A stretch of DNA of 64,000 nucleotides from the NCBI GenBank assembly GCA_016718385.1, contig JADKDK010000006.1:186001-250000 (forward strand). Direction: 5' to 3'. The position numbers and the translations under genes were made by a program. Numbering within the stretch: the stretch's first letter is position 1; every line of letters begins with the position of its first letter. The notes under the pieces are model-generated. The model was not told where the DNA came from and did not search any database. It was given only the letters and a program-made list of their open reading frames with translations. This DNA comes from Gammaproteobacteria bacterium (GTDB lineage Bacteria > Pseudomonadota > Gammaproteobacteria > Pseudomonadales > UBA5518). Positions 43,554-51,333 of this stretch are shown in pieces.

Positions 43554-44188
43554 TACAACTCTCCTTGCGCACCCGCCAAGCCGGCTCCATCGCGAGCCGC
43601 CAGCGCCGCGCGGTAATGCGCCCAGTCGAATGCCCTGCCAGGGTCGCTCTTGCGTCCCGGCGCGATGTCGCAATGCCCCACGATGCGCTCGGGGGTGATC
43701 CCCGGATAGGCGCGCATCAGCGCGCGCGTCACCCGCGCCAGCCGCGCATATTGGGCCTTCGTGTACGGGCGCTCGTCGGTGCCCTCGAGCTCGATACCCA
43801 CGCTGAAATCATTGCAGTTCCCGCGCCCCGCGAAGCTCGACTCGCCCGCATGCCAGGCACGAAGCCCGAAGGGCACGAACTGCGTCAGGCGCCCGCGCCG
43901 GTCGATCAACAGATGCGCCGAAACACGCAACCCGCGCAGGCGCTCGAACCACGGATGCATCGTACAGTCCAGGCAATTGAGGAACAATTGCTCGACGAAG
44001 CCACCGCCGAAACGCCCCGGCGGCAAGCTGATGTTGTGGATCACTAGCAGGCTGATCTCGCCCGGATCGGGGCGCTCGTTGGCATTCTCCGACGGCAAGC
44101 GCCGCGCCCCGCGCAGCCAGCCGGATTCGATGGAAAGAGGCGTTCGCTGTCGCAAGCTGGGGATCCGGGCGCGGAATGACCGGCTCAT
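43553..44188 (-). CDS. ampD: 1,6-anhydro-N-acetylmuramyl-L-alanine amidase AmpD
   Basis: A 211-residue zinc amidase. Ligands H51 (VIHNIS), H172 (GHCDIAPGRKSDPG) and D182 are present, with the catalytic Glu in GIELEGT. It cuts anhydro-muropeptides in the cytoplasm and so links wall recycling to beta-lactamase control. It is about 25 residues longer at the N-terminus than E. coli AmpD; the family core starts at ESGWLRGARR, so a later start is possible. AmpG is encoded at 34.6 kb. Confidence 0.95.
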   Translation of the reverse strand: MSRSFRARIPSLRQRTPLSIESGWLRGARRLPSENANERPDPGEISLLVIHNISLPPGRFGGGFVEQLFLNCLDCTMHPWFERLRGLRVSAHLLIDRRGRLTQFVPFGLRAWHAGESSFAGRGNCNDFSVGIELEGTDERPYTKAQYARLARVTRALMRAYPGITPERIVGHCDIAPGRKSDPGRAFDWAHYRAALAARDGAGLAGAQGEL

Positions 44189-44211
44189 TCTACCCGCTCA
44201 ACCGCGACCCC

Positions 44212-44284
44212 GTGGGTCGCCATTCATGGCGACAACGGCATTGGGCATTGCCGCGAACCCATGTCGGCATGAATGCCGGCCTAC
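44212..44284. repeat. REP inverted pair after ampD start
   Basis: Forward unit with arms GCC/GGC (head GTGGGTC at 44212) and a reverse unit with arms CGGC/GCCG and tail GCCTAC near 44262. Confidence 0.9.
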
Positions 44285-44316
44285 GTCAGAGGCATCGACC
44301 CGCTTTAATCCCCCGC

Positions 44317-44760
44317 TCACGCCGCATGGCGCGCGCGCCGAACTTCCCAGCCCTCGCAGGCAAGCGAAACGACACGTGGAATCGGTCGGCTTCCTGTGCG
44401 GTAGTGCGCAATCATGCGCCGCGTCATGTCGAGTGCGTCAGCCGCGGCATTGAGCGAGAGGCCGTTGCGCTCCATCCACGCGTTGAACGCCTCGGGACCC
44501 CACTCGCCGGCCTGAGTGCGTGCCAGTTCATAGAGCGCATCGGCACCCATGTCGATATTGCCGGACCAGCTAACGGCGTGGCCCCACTCATCGGCCTTGG
44601 CCGTGGCAAAAACCGCGGAGTCTTTAAGCGGCGCGTAGAACTTGAATCGGGAGACAAGACGCGACACGTCCACGCCCAGGGTTTCGCCGCTACTCCAGTC
44701 GATCTCGAGCGTCAGTGGCGCCGTCACACGGACGGCACGAATCAGGGTTGGTTTGCTCAT
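44317..44760 (-). CDS. DUF2442 protein with helix-turn-helix tail
   Basis: A 147-residue protein. Residues about 7-75 match DUF2442 (TAPLTLEIDWSSGETLGVDVS). The C-terminal half has a helix-turn-helix-like stretch (LSLNAAADALDMTRRMIAHYRTG), which would bind DNA. It overlaps the upstream DUF4160 gene by four bases. Such pairs occur widely and have been predicted as toxin-antitoxin systems; this protein would be the antitoxin and autorepressor. The palindrome at 44998-45016 is the likely operator. Confidence 0.82.
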   Translation of the reverse strand: MSKPTLIRAVRVTAPLTLEIDWSSGETLGVDVSRLVSRFKFYAPLKDSAVFATAKADEWGHAVSWSGNIDMGADALYELARTQAGEWGPEAFNAWMERNGLSLNAAADALDMTRRMIAHYRTGSRPIPRVVSLACEGWEVRRARHAA

Positions 44761-44987
44761 CGGACTATTTCCTCCCATTGGGCCATCAGCGTCTCGCGAT
44801 TGGCCGCAATCCAGTCGAGAGCCTCCGCCATCTTGGAGGCCGGGCGTATGGTGCCCACGACTCTCAGCGATGCGATTTCGACTGTGCATCGATCGCCATC
44901 GCGGAACTCAACGTGCACATGCGCCGGACGATGATCTCGCGGATACATCGAGACCCGGCACTGCGAGAATTCCTTGAGTCTAGGCAT
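44757..44987 (-). CDS. DUF4160 protein (putative toxin of a DUF4160/DUF2442 pair)
   Basis: A 76-residue protein with the DUF4160 core (VSMYPRDHRPAHVHVEF), which is rich in His and Asp. It is the first gene of the pair, 10 bp after a palindrome. Function of the family is not proven. Toxin-first order is seen here, as in HigBA-type systems, but I infer the role only from context. Confidence 0.82.
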   Translation of the reverse strand: MPRLKEFSQCRVSMYPRDHRPAHVHVEFRDGDRCTVEIASLRVVGTIRPASKMAEALDWIAANRETLMAQWEEIVR

Positions 44988-44997
44988 GGATCCATTA

Positions 44998-45016
44998 TGG
45001 TGTAATGGTTACACCA
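44998..45016. promoter_or_regulatory. Perfect palindrome, candidate operator of the DUF4160/DUF2442 pair
   Basis: TGGTGTAA, TGG, TTACACCA lies 10 bp upstream of the first gene's start. Its symmetry suits a dimeric helix-turn-helix repressor such as the DUF2442 protein encoded in the same operon. Confidence 0.6.
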
Positions 45017-45037
45017 CATCAAGGCACGCTGTTGAAC

Positions 45038-45129
45038 GAGCGGGCCATGTCCGCGACCCAACGTAGGTCGCCATTCATGGCGACAGCAGCATTTGGGGTA
45101 GGCCCATGTCGGCATGAATGCCGACCCAC
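45038..45129. repeat. REP cluster after higA (3 units, two families)
   Basis: A degenerate second-type unit (GAGCGGGCCATGTCCGCGAC) at 45038, a forward unit with head GTAGGTC and arms GCC/GGC at 45063, and a reverse unit with arms CGGC/GCCG ending at 45129. Confidence 0.88.
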
Positions 45130-45138
45130 GTCAGGCCA

Positions 45139-45441
45139 TCAACCCTGCATGATCGCGACGACGGACGGCAGTTGCTTGCCAACCAGGGTCTCAACCACCT
45201 TCAGGTCGAACGTCGTCTGCAGGTTCATCCAGTATTGCGGGGATTGTCCGAGCGCTCGGCCAAACAACAGTGCCAGCTCTGCCGTGACGGGGCGCGAACC
45301 CCGGACCAGGCGCGAAATACGCATGGCCGACACCCCGATGCGGCGCGCGAATTCCGCCTGGGACATCCCCAGTTCATCAAGAATTTCTGCCAGGTACTCG
45401 CCGGGATGAATCGCCGGCAACCCGTTTTTCACCATTGCCAT
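45139..45441 (-). CDS. higA: HigA-family antitoxin (toxin partner deleted)
   Basis: A 100-residue Xre-type protein with the HigA signature AIHPGEYLAEILDELGMSQAEF and helix-turn-helix ARRIGVSAMRISRLVRGSRPVT. It normally represses its own operon and binds HigB. The upstream region keeps only the last codons of a higB gene, so it is an orphan. The ATG at 45441 follows GAAGAGAG. Confidence 0.9.
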   Translation of the reverse strand: MAMVKNGLPAIHPGEYLAEILDELGMSQAEFARRIGVSAMRISRLVRGSRPVTAELALLFGRALGQSPQYWMNLQTTFDLKVVETLVGKQLPSVVAIMQG

Positions 45442-45447
45442 CTCTCT

Positions 45448-45492
45448 TCAGTGGTAATCGACAATCTCGACCGCATTGCAGCGCGCCGGTGA
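45448..45492 (-). pseudogene. higB 3' remnant
   Basis: In the frame before higA the residues NAVEIVDYH and a stop codon match the conserved HigB C-terminus (EIVDYH). No more than about a dozen codons remain, then unrelated sequence begins. The remainder of 45493-45625 has no gene I can support. Confidence 0.6.
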
Positions 45493-45625
45493 ATTCTAGG
45501 CGGCAGCCGACGCGATGTCCCCGTTGCGAGGCTGTGAGCCAATTTTCAACGAACTGCGCGATCAGTCCGCGTGGGGTGGCAGACGGTCCAGCTTTGGCGA
45601 GGTGGGAACGTCCAGCGAGGAGCCT

Positions 45626-45679
45626 GTCCGGATGAATCCGGACCCACGGGAGCCGGACCCACGGGATTCGGACCCACGG
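45626..45679. repeat. REP with two partial units
   Basis: A reverse full unit with arms CCGGA/TCCGG is followed by two partial units that keep only half an arm and the GACCCAC tail (about 45653 and 45668), with different arm sequences. Confidence 0.9.
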
Positions 45680-45690
45680 TGAGGCGCGTG

Positions 45691-45750
45691 ATTGGGTGTA
45701 ATTGGGCGTATTCATGGGTGCACCTCGAAATTGGGTGTAAATGGGTGTAC
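45691..45750 (+). promoter_or_regulatory. Iterated GGGTGTA-type motifs before the fic gene
   Basis: The motif TGGGTGTA or a one-base variant occurs five times in 60 bp, arranged as two similar blocks (from 45692 and 45730). It is AT-richer than its surroundings and ends ten bp before the ATG. It is a candidate operator for autoregulation of the Fic gene. Confidence 0.45.
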
Positions 45751-45759
45751 TTTTGGTTC

Positions 45760-46809
45760 ATGCCTCGAACCGACACCATCCAGATCACCCCGGAAATCCT
45801 GAGCCTCATCGCCGGGATCGACGAGTTCAAGGGCGCCTGGCGCGCCTTGGGTACGCTCGCGCCCGATCGCCTGTCGGCCCTGCGGCGTGTGGCCACCATC
45901 GAGAGCATCGGCTCCTCCACCCGCATCGAGGGCAGCAAGCTGTCGGACCGGGAGGTGGAGCACTTGCTGTCGAACCTGGAGATCAAGTCATTCGCCACCC
46001 GCGACCAGCAGGAAGTGGCCGGCTATGCGGAGTTGATGAGCCTGGTGTTCTCGTCCTGGCAGGACATCCCGCTCAGCGAGAACCACGTCAAGCAGTTGCA
46101 TCAGATCCTGCTGCGCTTTAGCGAGAAGGACGCCTGGCATCGCGGTAACTACAAGATCAACCCGAACAGCGTAGCCGCATTCGACGAGAACGGCGCAGCG
46201 ATCGGTATCGTGTTCCAGACCGCCTCACCTTTCGATACGCCCCGCCTGATGACGGAATTGCTGGCATGGGTGAACCGGGAGCGCGAGTCTGCCCGCCTGC
46301 ATCCGCTGCTGATCATCGCCCTGTGCATTGTGGTGTTCCTGGAGATCCATCCGTTCCAGGACGGAAACGGCCGGCTGAGCCGCGCACTGACAACGCTCCT
46401 GCTCCTGCAGGCCGGCTATGACTACGTGCCATACAGTTCGCTGGAAAGCGTGGTCGAACAGAGCAAGGAAGCCTACTACCTCGCCCTGCGGCAAACGCAA
46501 GGCACGATCCGCACGGAGTCGCCGAACTGGCAGCCCTGGCTGATGTTCTTCCTGCGCTCCCTGGCCGAGCAGGCCCGGCGGCTGGAGAAAAAGGTCGAAC
46601 GCGAAAAGATAATGCTGGCCTCGATGCCCGAACTGTCGCTCCAGATCGTCGAGCTCGCCAGGCAACACGGCCGCGTCACCATCGGCACGGCCGTCAGGTT
46701 GACCGGCGCAAGCCGCAACACCCTCAAGCAGCACTTCCGTGCACTGGTCGAACGCGGCACGCTGAACCAGCACGGCAGTGGCCGCGGGGTCTGGTATGAC
46801 CTGCGCTGA
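45760..46809 (+). CDS. Fic-family AMP-transferase (class II)
   Basis: A 349-residue protein. The catalytic Fic motif HPFQDGNGRLSR is at 197-208. An N-terminal inhibitory motif S-x-x-x-E-G is at 53-58 (STRIEG), so it is a class II, self-inhibited Fic. A C-terminal winged helix-turn-helix (VRLTGASRNTLKQHFRALVERGTL) suggests DNA binding. It would AMPylate target proteins. The start is the ATG at 45760. Upstream in-frame codons read REP and repeat sequence. No separate antitoxin is needed or seen. Confidence 0.92.
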   Translation: MPRTDTIQITPEILSLIAGIDEFKGAWRALGTLAPDRLSALRRVATIESIGSSTRIEGSKLSDREVEHLLSNLEIKSFATRDQQEVAGYAELMSLVFSSWQDIPLSENHVKQLHQILLRFSEKDAWHRGNYKINPNSVAAFDENGAAIGIVFQTASPFDTPRLMTELLAWVNRERESARLHPLLIIALCIVVFLEIHPFQDGNGRLSRALTTLLLLQAGYDYVPYSSLESVVEQSKEAYYLALRQTQGTIRTESPNWQPWLMFFLRSLAEQARRLEKKVEREKIMLASMPELSLQIVELARQHGRVTIGTAVRLTGASRNTLKQHFRALVERGTLNQHGSGRGVWYDLR

Positions 46810-46810
46810 C

Positions 46811-46997
46811 GTGGGTCGCCATTCATGTGGGTCGCCATTCATGGCGACATCAGCAGTGCGGTAGGCCCATGTCGGCATAAATGCCGGCCTACGTGCGTTC
46901 CGACGTAGGTCGCCATTCATGGCGACAGCAGCATTGGCATTGGAGTGGGGTGAGCACATGTCGCCATGAATGGCGACCCACGGAATGGCGACCCACG
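46811..46997. repeat. REP cluster after fic (4-5 full, 2 partial)
   Basis: A half-unit (GTGGGTCGCCATTCAT) at 46811 precedes a full GCC/GGC unit, then a reverse CGGC/GCCG unit with GCCTAC tail, a forward GCC/GGC unit at 46904, a reverse one ending 46982, and a final partial reverse unit. The GCC/GGC subtype dominates here. Confidence 0.92.
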
Positions 46998-47003
46998 TCA
47001 GCC

Positions 47004-49172
47004 TCAGCGCCTCCCCCACCGCCCTCCGGCCGACGGACCCGACGGTGCGGTCGGGCCGGTGAGGATCACGGCTTCGCCGAACTGCATCGCGGCGGCGAGG
47101 TCGTCGCGCTTCCAGTCGCCGGCCTTGGCGCCTTCGCGGTTCACGAACAGGAACTCGCCGGTCTTCTGGAACATCGTCAGCAGCCGTGCGCGTGCCGGCG
47201 GGTGCCCGGGCAGGCGGAACTCGACCCAGGTGTCCGGGGCGAGCTTGTCGACCAGCTGCAGGAACTCGGGGGAAGCCGGCGGACGCACACGCACGGGGTT
47301 GGGAGGTGCGACGGGCGAATCCACCGCCCCCGCCGTGGCACAGGCGATGACCGCCTGCTCCAGCGCACCCACCTGCGCGGTGGCGGCCGCCGCATCGAGA
47401 CCGAGGCGACGCAGCCCGTCGCGCAACGGGCCGGCCAGGTCGCCAAACCCGTCGGCATCACCCCGCGCGACCAGGGCGACGAGCTTGCCGGTGGTTTCCA
47501 CGCCCGTGCCCCAGGCGGCGCTGTCGGTGCCGTCCTGCAGGCGGATCACGAACAGCGCGTCGCTCCAGCTGCCGCGCAGGAAATCGGTGAGCGCGCGCGG
47601 CAGCGGCGTGCCGTCCACGGCGCCGGCAACGATCTTGCGCACGGCTTCGCGCGCGGCCTCGCGTTCGCTGCGCCCCATTTCGGCGGTCAATGTGTGCCGC
47701 TCGAGCAGGCGCGCGCGCCCCTGCTCGGTCAGCAGGTAGGCGCGCAGCTCCTGCAGGCAGATCGAGAAGATCGCCAGATCCGTGCCGAAACCACCGATGA
47801 TGCGCCCCACCAGCGACTGCAGCAGGCGGAAGAACGCGTCGCCGCCCGGGTCGCCCTGCGGCGCGCAGCCGATCGAGGCGGTGCCGATCTCGCGAAACAG
47901 CGCGCGCACCGGATGCTCCGCGCCGGTGAGCACATCGGGATCCTTCAGCGCCGCGCGCAGCACCGGGATCTGCAGCAGCCGCACCAGGCGCCGCACCGGC
48001 TGCACCACGTTCTGGTCGCGCAGGGCGTGCTCGAACAGCAGCCGCACCAGGTTCACGGTCTCGATGACCTCGAGCGACAGCGCCAGGGGCTTGGCCTGCC
48101 CCATTTCCTCGAGCTCGGCGTTGATGAGTTCGAAGATCTCGAAGGGCAGGATGCCGGCCTTCGGGTTCAGGTTCGCCAGCGGCTTCTTGCGGTCGAGCAG
48201 CTGCTGCTGCAGGCGCAGCAGGATCTCGTCGAGCAGGTTGCGCGGCATCGCCATGCCCTTGCCCGGCGCCACGAGCAGCGGCGTGCGCGCATTGTCCCAG
48301 GCGATCTCGGCCTGCGGCTGCGGCGCGCTGGCGCGCGGGCGCTCGTCATGGCGCTCGCCGGTCGGCAGGTCCATCGGCGCCATGGCCTCGATGCCCGCGG
48401 CGCGCACCTGTTCCGCTGCATCGTCATCCTCGACGGGCAGGCCCGCGAGGCACTGAGCGTAGAACGGACCCAGCTCCTCGATGATGAAACGGGAGAACAC
48501 CTTGACGAAGATGAGCCGCGACTGCGGGCTGACCTCGATATCGTTGCAGACCTGCATGAAATGCTTCGTCAGCGCCAGCGGCCCGACGGGCAGCGCGTCG
48601 ATGTCGACCCGCCGCTGGCCGGTCTGGGCCGAGACATGCCGCCCCAGGGCGAGCAGCGCTTCGCGATGGTCGATGCGCGCGCGGCTCGCCACGTTCTCGA
48701 CCATCAGGCTCTCTTCGAGGCGCTGCTCGTGCATCAGGCCAAGCGCGCCGGCCTGCAGCGAGAGCGGCGCCGGTTCGGTGGGTTTGGTCGGGGCGGGAGG
48801 CGGTGGCGCGGGGTTGGCGCTGAAATCGTCGATGCCGCTCATCACCGCGGTGGCGAATTTTTCCTCGAGCGCGCGACGCTTCAGGCGCAGCTCGCGCATG
48901 GCCTCGTAAAGGTTGGCCTGCTCGCCCCTGCCCTCGGCCTTGCCCGCCAGCCCGAGCAGGTACTGCTCGGCATTGGCCAGCATGTAGTTCAGGAGATATT
49001 GCACGCCCTTGCGGGACTGCTCCCGCAACGCCGTCAGTGGCCCCTCGGGCTCGTCGCTCATCGGCGCATTCCGGTCCTCTCGCGCCCACAGGGAGCCACC
49101 GCCGCGGTCCTGCCGCCGCCGTCGCGCCGCCTCCAGGCTGGCCAGTTGTTGTGTCGAGAACGGAGTATACAT
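47004..49172 (-). CDS. DUF1631 protein, unknown function
   Basis: A 722-residue, mostly helical protein of the DUF1631 family, which in Pseudomonas lies between ampD and nadC, as here. Central region has ADP-free, Leu-rich helices; there is a proline-rich break at about 118-135. The C-terminal part (residues about 600-700) resembles a PilZ-like beta fold (TWVEFRLPGHPPARARLL), which could bind cyclic di-GMP, but I see no clear RxxxR motif. The ATG at 49172 is used; an ATG at 49061 is an alternative. Confidence 0.85.
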   Translation of the reverse strand: MYTPFSTQQLASLEAARRRRQDRGGGSLWAREDRNAPMSDEPEGPLTALREQSRKGVQYLLNYMLANAEQYLLGLAGKAEGRGEQANLYEAMRELRLKRRALEEKFATAVMSGIDDFSANPAPPPPAPTKPTEPAPLSLQAGALGLMHEQRLEESLMVENVASRARIDHREALLALGRHVSAQTGQRRVDIDALPVGPLALTKHFMQVCNDIEVSPQSRLIFVKVFSRFIIEELGPFYAQCLAGLPVEDDDAAEQVRAAGIEAMAPMDLPTGERHDERPRASAPQPQAEIAWDNARTPLLVAPGKGMAMPRNLLDEILLRLQQQLLDRKKPLANLNPKAGILPFEIFELINAELEEMGQAKPLALSLEVIETVNLVRLLFEHALRDQNVVQPVRRLVRLLQIPVLRAALKDPDVLTGAEHPVRALFREIGTASIGCAPQGDPGGDAFFRLLQSLVGRIIGGFGTDLAIFSICLQELRAYLLTEQGRARLLERHTLTAEMGRSEREAAREAVRKIVAGAVDGTPLPRALTDFLRGSWSDALFVIRLQDGTDSAAWGTGVETTGKLVALVARGDADGFGDLAGPLRDGLRRLGLDAAAATAQVGALEQAVIACATAGAVDSPVAPPNPVRVRPPASPEFLQLVDKLAPDTWVEFRLPGHPPARARLLTMFQKTGEFLFVNREGAKAGDWKRDDLAAAMQFGEAVILTGPTAPSGPSAGGRWGRR

Positions 49173-49324
49173 GCTGACTTCAGCTTAACCCCGCGGCCGG
49201 GGCGATACCGGACTGGCGTCACAAAATGCGTATCGGCCGCGGCCCCGGGCTCAGTGGTTGACCACTTCGGATTGATAGGTACTCTGCACGAGCAACGACG
49301 CGCGGTTTACGGGGGTTGCCAGCG

Positions 49325-49573
49325 ATGAAAGCCGAATATGACCTGTCACGCGTGCGATCACGCAAGAATCCCTATACCTCCAGGCTCGAGAAGACCGTGA
49401 CAGTCGTCATCGACGACCAGCTCATGAAGGAGGTGCTGCGCGCCACCGGTCTAAAGACCAAGCGTGAAGCCGTGGAAATCGGCCTGCGCACCCTGCTTCG
49501 CCTCAAGCAGCAGGAGGAGATCAGGCGATTCCGGGGCAAGCTCGATTGGCAAGGCAACCCGGAGGAGACTTAG
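49325..49573 (+). CDS. Orphan antitoxin, VapB-type C-half with BrnA-like N-half
   Basis: An 82-residue protein. The first 23 residues (EYDLSRVRSRKNPYTSRLEK) resemble BrnA/CopG-type antitoxins. The rest (TVVIDDQLMKEVLRATGLKTKREAVEIGLRTLLRLKQQ, shown in part) is a VapB antitoxin core with the RGKLDW motif. No toxin gene follows; the next 400 bp hold only a remnant. An ATG three codons upstream is also possible. Confidence 0.8.
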   Translation: MKAEYDLSRVRSRKNPYTSRLEKTVTVVIDDQLMKEVLRATGLKTKREAVEIGLRTLLRLKQQEEIRRFRGKLDWQGNPEET

Positions 49574-49635
49574 ACCGAACATTGATCTATCAGCGGGCCG
49601 CCCCGCAGCGGATTATCGCGAGCTCCCGCACTTGA

Positions 49636-49887
49636 CCACCGGCCACGGCTGAAACCACACTCAACGGTTGCCGGGACCCCCTGGGTGACGCTACGGTCGA
49701 GAACATCCCGGACGAGATCTACAGCGCACGTGGGAGCACCCGCGAGGTGATTGCCTGCCTGGAAGGCGTCCTGCGGCCAGCTACCGTTTGCAACGAGACC
49801 CACATGGCCCTGGCGCGGCAAATACGCGAGGAACTCGAGGGCAAGACGTTTAAGGTAACGGATATCGCAAAGGCCATCGGTCGGTGA
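49636..49887 (+). pseudogene. Unrecognised open-frame remnant
   Basis: From just after a TGA near 49635 to the TGA at 49887 a frame stays open, giving residues such as DEIYSARGSTREVIACLEGVL and REELEGKTFKVTDIAKAIGR. It has no good start codon or ribosome-binding site. The sequence looks protein-like but I do not recognise a family. The 49574-49984 gap has nothing else I can support. Confidence 0.4.
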
Positions 49888-49984
49888 TCACCGCGTCCAA
49901 CGATTGCCATGTCGCTGGCGGAAGCCAGCGCCTGAAGCACACCCAGCTATAATTGCCCGACACCCCCGAGCGAACACCGCCCGC

Positions 49985-50824
49985 ATGAACCGCAACCTCC
50001 TCCAACCCGATGTGATCTCCGGCAACGTGCGCACCGCCCTGGCCGAGGACGTGGGCAGCGGGGATCTAAGCGCGCAGCTGGTGCCGGCGGCGCAGACGGC
50101 GCGGGCCCGCGTGATCACCCGAGAGCGCGCCATCGTGTGCGGGCAGGCGTGGGTGAACGAGGTGTTCCGCCAACTCGACCCCGAGGTGGTGGTCACGTGG
50201 CACTGCGCCGATGGCGAAACGGTCGAGCCCAACCAGACCCTGTTCGAACTGGCCGGCCGCGCGCGCTCCCTGCTGACCGGGGAACGCGCGGCACTGAATT
50301 TCCTGCAGCTGCTCTCGGGCACCGCGACCCGCTGCCGCCACTTCGCGGACCTTATCGAGGGCCTGCCGGCCAGGCTGCTGGATACCCGCAAGACCATCCC
50401 CGGCCTGCGCATCGCGCAGAAATACGCCGTGAGCTGCGGCGGCTGCCACAACCACCGCATCGGCCTGTACGACGCCTTCCTGATCAAGGAAAACCACATC
50501 GCCGCCTGCGGCTCGATCACCGCCGCCATCCGCACCGCGCGCGAGCAGGCGCCCGGCAAGCCGGTGGAAGTCGAGGTGGAGAACATGACGCAGCTGGCCG
50601 AGGCCCTGGACGCCCGGGCCGACTCGGTGATGCTGGACAACTTCGACCTGCAGCAGATGCGCGAGGCGGTGGCCTTCACGGCCGGGCGCACGGTGCTGGA
50701 AGCGAGCGGCGGTGTGAACGAGAGCACGCTGCGCGCCATCGCCGAGACCGGCGTGGACTATATTTCGATAGGCACCCTGACCAAGGACTGCAAGGCCATC
50801 GATCTCTCGATGCGCATGCTGTGA
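49985..50824 (+). CDS. nadC: Nicotinate-nucleotide pyrophosphorylase (quinolinate phosphoribosyltransferase)
   Basis: A 279-residue QPRTase. Motifs LDTRKTIPGLR, CGGCHNHRIGLYDAFLIKENH (in part) and the C-terminal ASGGVNESTLRAIAETGVDYISIG are conserved. It makes nicotinate mononucleotide from quinolinate in NAD synthesis. Start is the ATG at 49985. Gene order with ampD/DUF1631 upstream matches Pseudomonas. Confidence 0.97.
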   Translation: MNRNLLQPDVISGNVRTALAEDVGSGDLSAQLVPAAQTARARVITRERAIVCGQAWVNEVFRQLDPEVVVTWHCADGETVEPNQTLFELAGRARSLLTGERAALNFLQLLSGTATRCRHFADLIEGLPARLLDTRKTIPGLRIAQKYAVSCGGCHNHRIGLYDAFLIKENHIAACGSITAAIRTAREQAPGKPVEVEVENMTQLAEALDARADSVMLDNFDLQQMREAVAFTAGRTVLEASGGVNESTLRAIAETGVDYISIGTLTKDCKAIDLSMRML

Positions 50825-50827
50825 CCC

Positions 50828-50887
50828 GTAGGTCCGAATTCATTCGGACATGTGTCCTTTTTATTGTAGGTCAGGCCTTAGCCTGAC
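50828..50887. repeat. REP units between nadC and DUF503
   Basis: A forward unit with arms CCGAA/TTCGG starts at 50828. A second unit at 50866 has head GTAGGTC, arms AGGC/GCCT and loop CTTA, the most divergent arm and loop seen in the window. Confidence 0.88.
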
Positions 50888-50913
50888 AGCGTGACATCGA
50901 TTGATGCCCAACC

Positions 50914-51195
50914 ATGCACATAGCCATCCTGACCCTGCGCTTCCACCTGGAAGGCTGCGCCTCCCTGAAGGAGAAGCGCCAGCGCCTGAGCGGCCTGCGC
51001 GACCGCTTCGGCCGCCTGCCCAACGTGGCCGTGTGCGAGAGCGGCGAGCCGGACGCCTGGCAGCGCGCGGAATGGAGCTTCGTGGTGGTGGCCGGCACGC
51101 GGGCGATCGCCGACAAGCAGGTCGCCGAGATCGAGACCTTCGTGGCCGAGTCGGTGGATGCCCGGGTCAGCGGACGGGAACTGGAGTATCTATGA
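50914..51195 (+). CDS. DUF503 (YlxP-like) protein
   Basis: A 93-residue protein with family start MHIAILTLRFHLEGCASLKEKRQRL. DUF503/YlxP proteins are small, often near ribosome or translation genes; the role is not established. Start is the ATG at 50914. It lies 16 bp before tRNA-Thr on the opposite strand. Confidence 0.88.
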   Translation: MHIAILTLRFHLEGCASLKEKRQRLSGLRDRFGRLPNVAVCESGEPDAWQRAEWSFVVVAGTRAIADKQVAEIETFVAESVDARVSGRELEYL

Positions 51196-51210
51196 GGGAG
51201 GGAAAGAAGA

Positions 51211-51286
51211 TGGTGCCGGAGATAGGAGTCGAACCTACGACCTTCGCATTACGAATGCGCTGCTCTACCAACTGAGCTACACCGGC
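51211..51286 (-). tRNA. tRNA-Thr (anticodon CGT)
   Basis: Minus-strand cloverleaf with acceptor GCCGGTG / CTCCGGC plus encoded CCA, D arm GCTCAGTTGGTAGAGC, anticodon loop TTCGTAA and T arm with GGTTCGACTCC. The sequence closely follows gammaproteobacterial tRNA-Thr(CGU). 76 nt with CCA. Confidence 0.96.
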
Positions 51287-51333
51287 GTGAGGGCGCGCAT
51301 TATAGAGGCGATGAATTTGAGCGATCAAGGGGC

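Noticed and set aside
45571..45759. Longer start for the fic gene
   Set aside because: The extra codons are read from REP units and the iterated GGGTGTA motifs; the ATG at 45760 starts the family sequence.
51211..51286. tRNA-Thr as the attachment site of the polysaccharide cluster
   Set aside because: The cluster lies on the 5' side of the tRNA, no 3'-end duplicate was seen nearby and no integrase is present.
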